From NCBI GenBank assembly GCA_045133795.1, contig JBGUUT010000024.1, positions 1-8,191 of the forward strand: 8,191 nt of DNA. The letters run 5' to 3'. This document shows, in pieces, positions 7,605 to 8,191 of this stretch. The stretch comes from RGIG8597 sp045133795. Lineage in GTDB: Bacteria > Spirochaetota > GWE2-31-10. A program made the position numbers and the translations under genes. Under the pieces are notes generated by a model. The model saw only the letters and a list, made by a program, of their open reading frames with translations, was not told the DNA's origin and ran no database searches. Each line of letters begins with the position of its first letter. Within the stretch, counting starts at the first letter, position 1.

Positions 7605-7666
7605 AACTCAAAAACCCCCCAGACCTCTATCCCAAAACAGAATTGAGGTCTGGGTGTTTTTGAGTT
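7605..7666. terminator. Long hairpin, probable bidirectional terminator
   Basis: Arms at 7605-7627 and 7645-7666 are reverse complements over 22 positions apart from a one-base bulge/mismatch in the C-run, with a 17-nt loop. The outer part of each arm carries A5 on one side and T5 on the other, flanking a GC-rich core (CCCAGACCTC/GAGGTCTGGG). It can therefore act as an intrinsic terminator for transcripts of either direction. On the minus strand it lies just beyond the transglutaminase-like remnant and may once have ended that gene. Confidence 0.75.
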
Positions 7667-7732
7667 GGAATAAAAAAATGACATGTCCCAATTCCGGAAC
7701 ACGCCAATTTGCATTTTCTCCGATACCGATGT

Positions 7733-7939
7733 TTACACGGTTCCATTTAATACTATCCAATCGTGAATAGCCTTTGCTTTGTCCTCAGCAGTTTCAAGTC
7801 CATCTGTAATGTCTGCAACTTTATTCATAATGGCAATATTATCTGCTTGTACTACATTAGAAGGATACAACCATGTACCGTCTTCGTCACGAGTGTTTGT
7901 AACGGTAAAAGTTACAGCCGGATAGGGTATATATAAAAA
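7733..7939 (-). pseudogene. Remnant of a transglutaminase-like domain protein
   Basis: On the minus strand this frame gives 68 residues without a start codon. It contains 'ADNIAIMNKVADITDG' followed by 'TAEDKAKAIHDWIVLN', which matches the beginning of bacterial transglutaminase-like (cysteine protease fold) domains, where a helix 'EKAKAIHDWV' precedes the part with the catalytic Cys. The frame then hits TAA (7733-7735), before any catalytic Cys/His/Asp. Ahead of the domain, 'PAVTFTVTNTRDEDGTW' reads like the end of a beta-sandwich module. On its 5' side the frame meets TGA exactly where the IS30-like end begins (7940-7942). It is an internal slice of a larger, probably secreted protein, now inactive. 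The domain assignment rests on about 35 residues. Confidence 0.6.
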
Positions 7940-7940
7940 T

Positions 7941-8119
7941 CAAGTGCAACAAAATAAAAAAACTTCATAGTATGAATAAGCTCAATAACTACCACATCAA
8001 AGAGGAGATTCAAAACCATGAAGTCGTATTAGCATTTTACTCAAAACGATATATGTTGTCTATTTTTTTTGTTATCAAAGGGATTTAGTAAGAGTGAAAT
8101 TGCAAAAATAGTAAAATAA
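7941..8119 (+). mobile_element. Left-end remnant of an IS30-family insertion sequence
   Basis: The stretch begins with CAAGTGCAACA, which looks like an insertion-sequence terminus, followed by a ~77-nt leader, a ribosome binding site (AGAGGAG, 8001-8007) and a transposase start. No matching inverted end (TGTTGCACTTG) occurs in the window, so the right part has been lost or lies elsewhere. The left boundary coincides with the break of the antisense transglutaminase-like frame. Family assignment rests on the encoded N-terminus, not on a database comparison of the ends. Confidence 0.5.
8018..8119 (+). pseudogene. IS30-family transposase N-terminus, broken
   Basis: From ATG at 8018 the frame reads M-K-S-Y, a TAG stop at codon 5 (8030-8032), then HFTQNDI and LLSKGFSKSEIAKIVK before TAA at 8117. 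The order 'Y-x-HFTQND ... LL-x-GFSKSEIAK' is that of the N-terminal helix-turn-helix of IS30-family transposases, which begin with 'YKHLT.xxR' and then 'G.S..EIA..LG'. The TAG sits where such proteins have Lys/Gln, and an Arg expected after the Asp is Ile. The next expected segment, up to 'STISRE', and the whole DDE catalytic domain are missing. Not functional. Confidence 0.6.
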
Positions 8120-8191
8120 ACGTAAGTTTTAATGTATTTCCCTGTTTCGCCTATCTAACGCAAGTGAATAAAAATTATTTTTGAGGTGGAA
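8120..8191 (+). other. Gap before the next gene, with ribosome binding site at the edge
   Basis: No coding signal is seen in 8120-8180. GAGGTGG at 8183-8189 matches the Shine-Dalgarno core, so a + strand gene probably starts a few bases past the right edge. No convincing promoter for it is visible. Confidence 0.5.

Noticed and set aside
7678..7767. Short + strand frame starting MTCPNSGTRQ
   Set aside because: No ribosome binding site, and antisense to the transglutaminase-like remnant and its neighbour frame, which look more protein-like.
7972..8088. Plus-strand frame of 38 residues starting MNKLNNYHIKEE
   Set aside because: It begins in the leader of the IS remnant, has no ribosome binding site, and runs out of frame over the better-supported transposase start at 8018.
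8161..8175. CAAGTGAATAAAAAT as a second end of the insertion sequence
   Set aside because: It repeats only CAAGTG in direct rather than inverted orientation relative to 7941, so it cannot be the matching terminal inverted repeat.

Overview
The window is AT-rich DNA (roughly 30% GC by eye) with all intact genes on the + strand. The gene content is envelope-centred: a probable lipoprotein, a D,D-carboxypeptidase, a metallo-beta-lactamase-fold hydrolase and two membrane-anchored LysM/M23 peptidases. Low GC, frequent TTG/GTG starts, the lipoprotein and the paired LysM-M23 proteins would fit a host-associated spirochaete such as Treponema. That placement is inference; no rRNA or other phylogenetic marker is present.

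Layout: (1) 2-1357 is the 3' part of a large, mainly helical protein of unknown function, cut by the left edge. (2) After a gap holding a good extended -10 promoter, three genes run close together: a lipoprotein (1494-2822), an M15B/VanY-type carboxypeptidase (2819-4201, ATGA overlap) and an MBL-fold hydrolase (4226-5161, starting at a TTG behind a near-consensus Shine-Dalgarno). (3) Next come two tandem paralogues with the order membrane anchor, LysM, LysM, M23 peptidase (5251-6426 and 6428-7399), separated by one base and closed by a strong intrinsic terminator at 7427-7465. (4) The last ~790 nt hold no intact gene. They contain a long bidirectional-terminator-like hairpin (7605-7666), an antisense remnant of a transglutaminase-like gene (7733-7939), and, abutting it, what looks like the left end and first ~33 codons of a decayed IS30-family transposase (7941-8119). 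A Shine-Dalgarno at the right edge announces another gene outside the window.

Functionally the intact genes look like a peptidoglycan-remodelling neighbourhood: VanY-type trimming of stem peptides, and two LysM-targeted, membrane-tethered endopeptidases that may cut cross-links. The lipoprotein and MBL hydrolase are co-transcribed with the carboxypeptidase, but their substrates cannot be read from sequence. I found no CRISPR array, tRNA, rRNA or defence system. The best candidates for unusual biology are the VanY protein with a possible decayed M14-like N-terminal domain, the Cys/His cluster in the first protein, and the alternative pairings in the 7589-7666 hairpin region.
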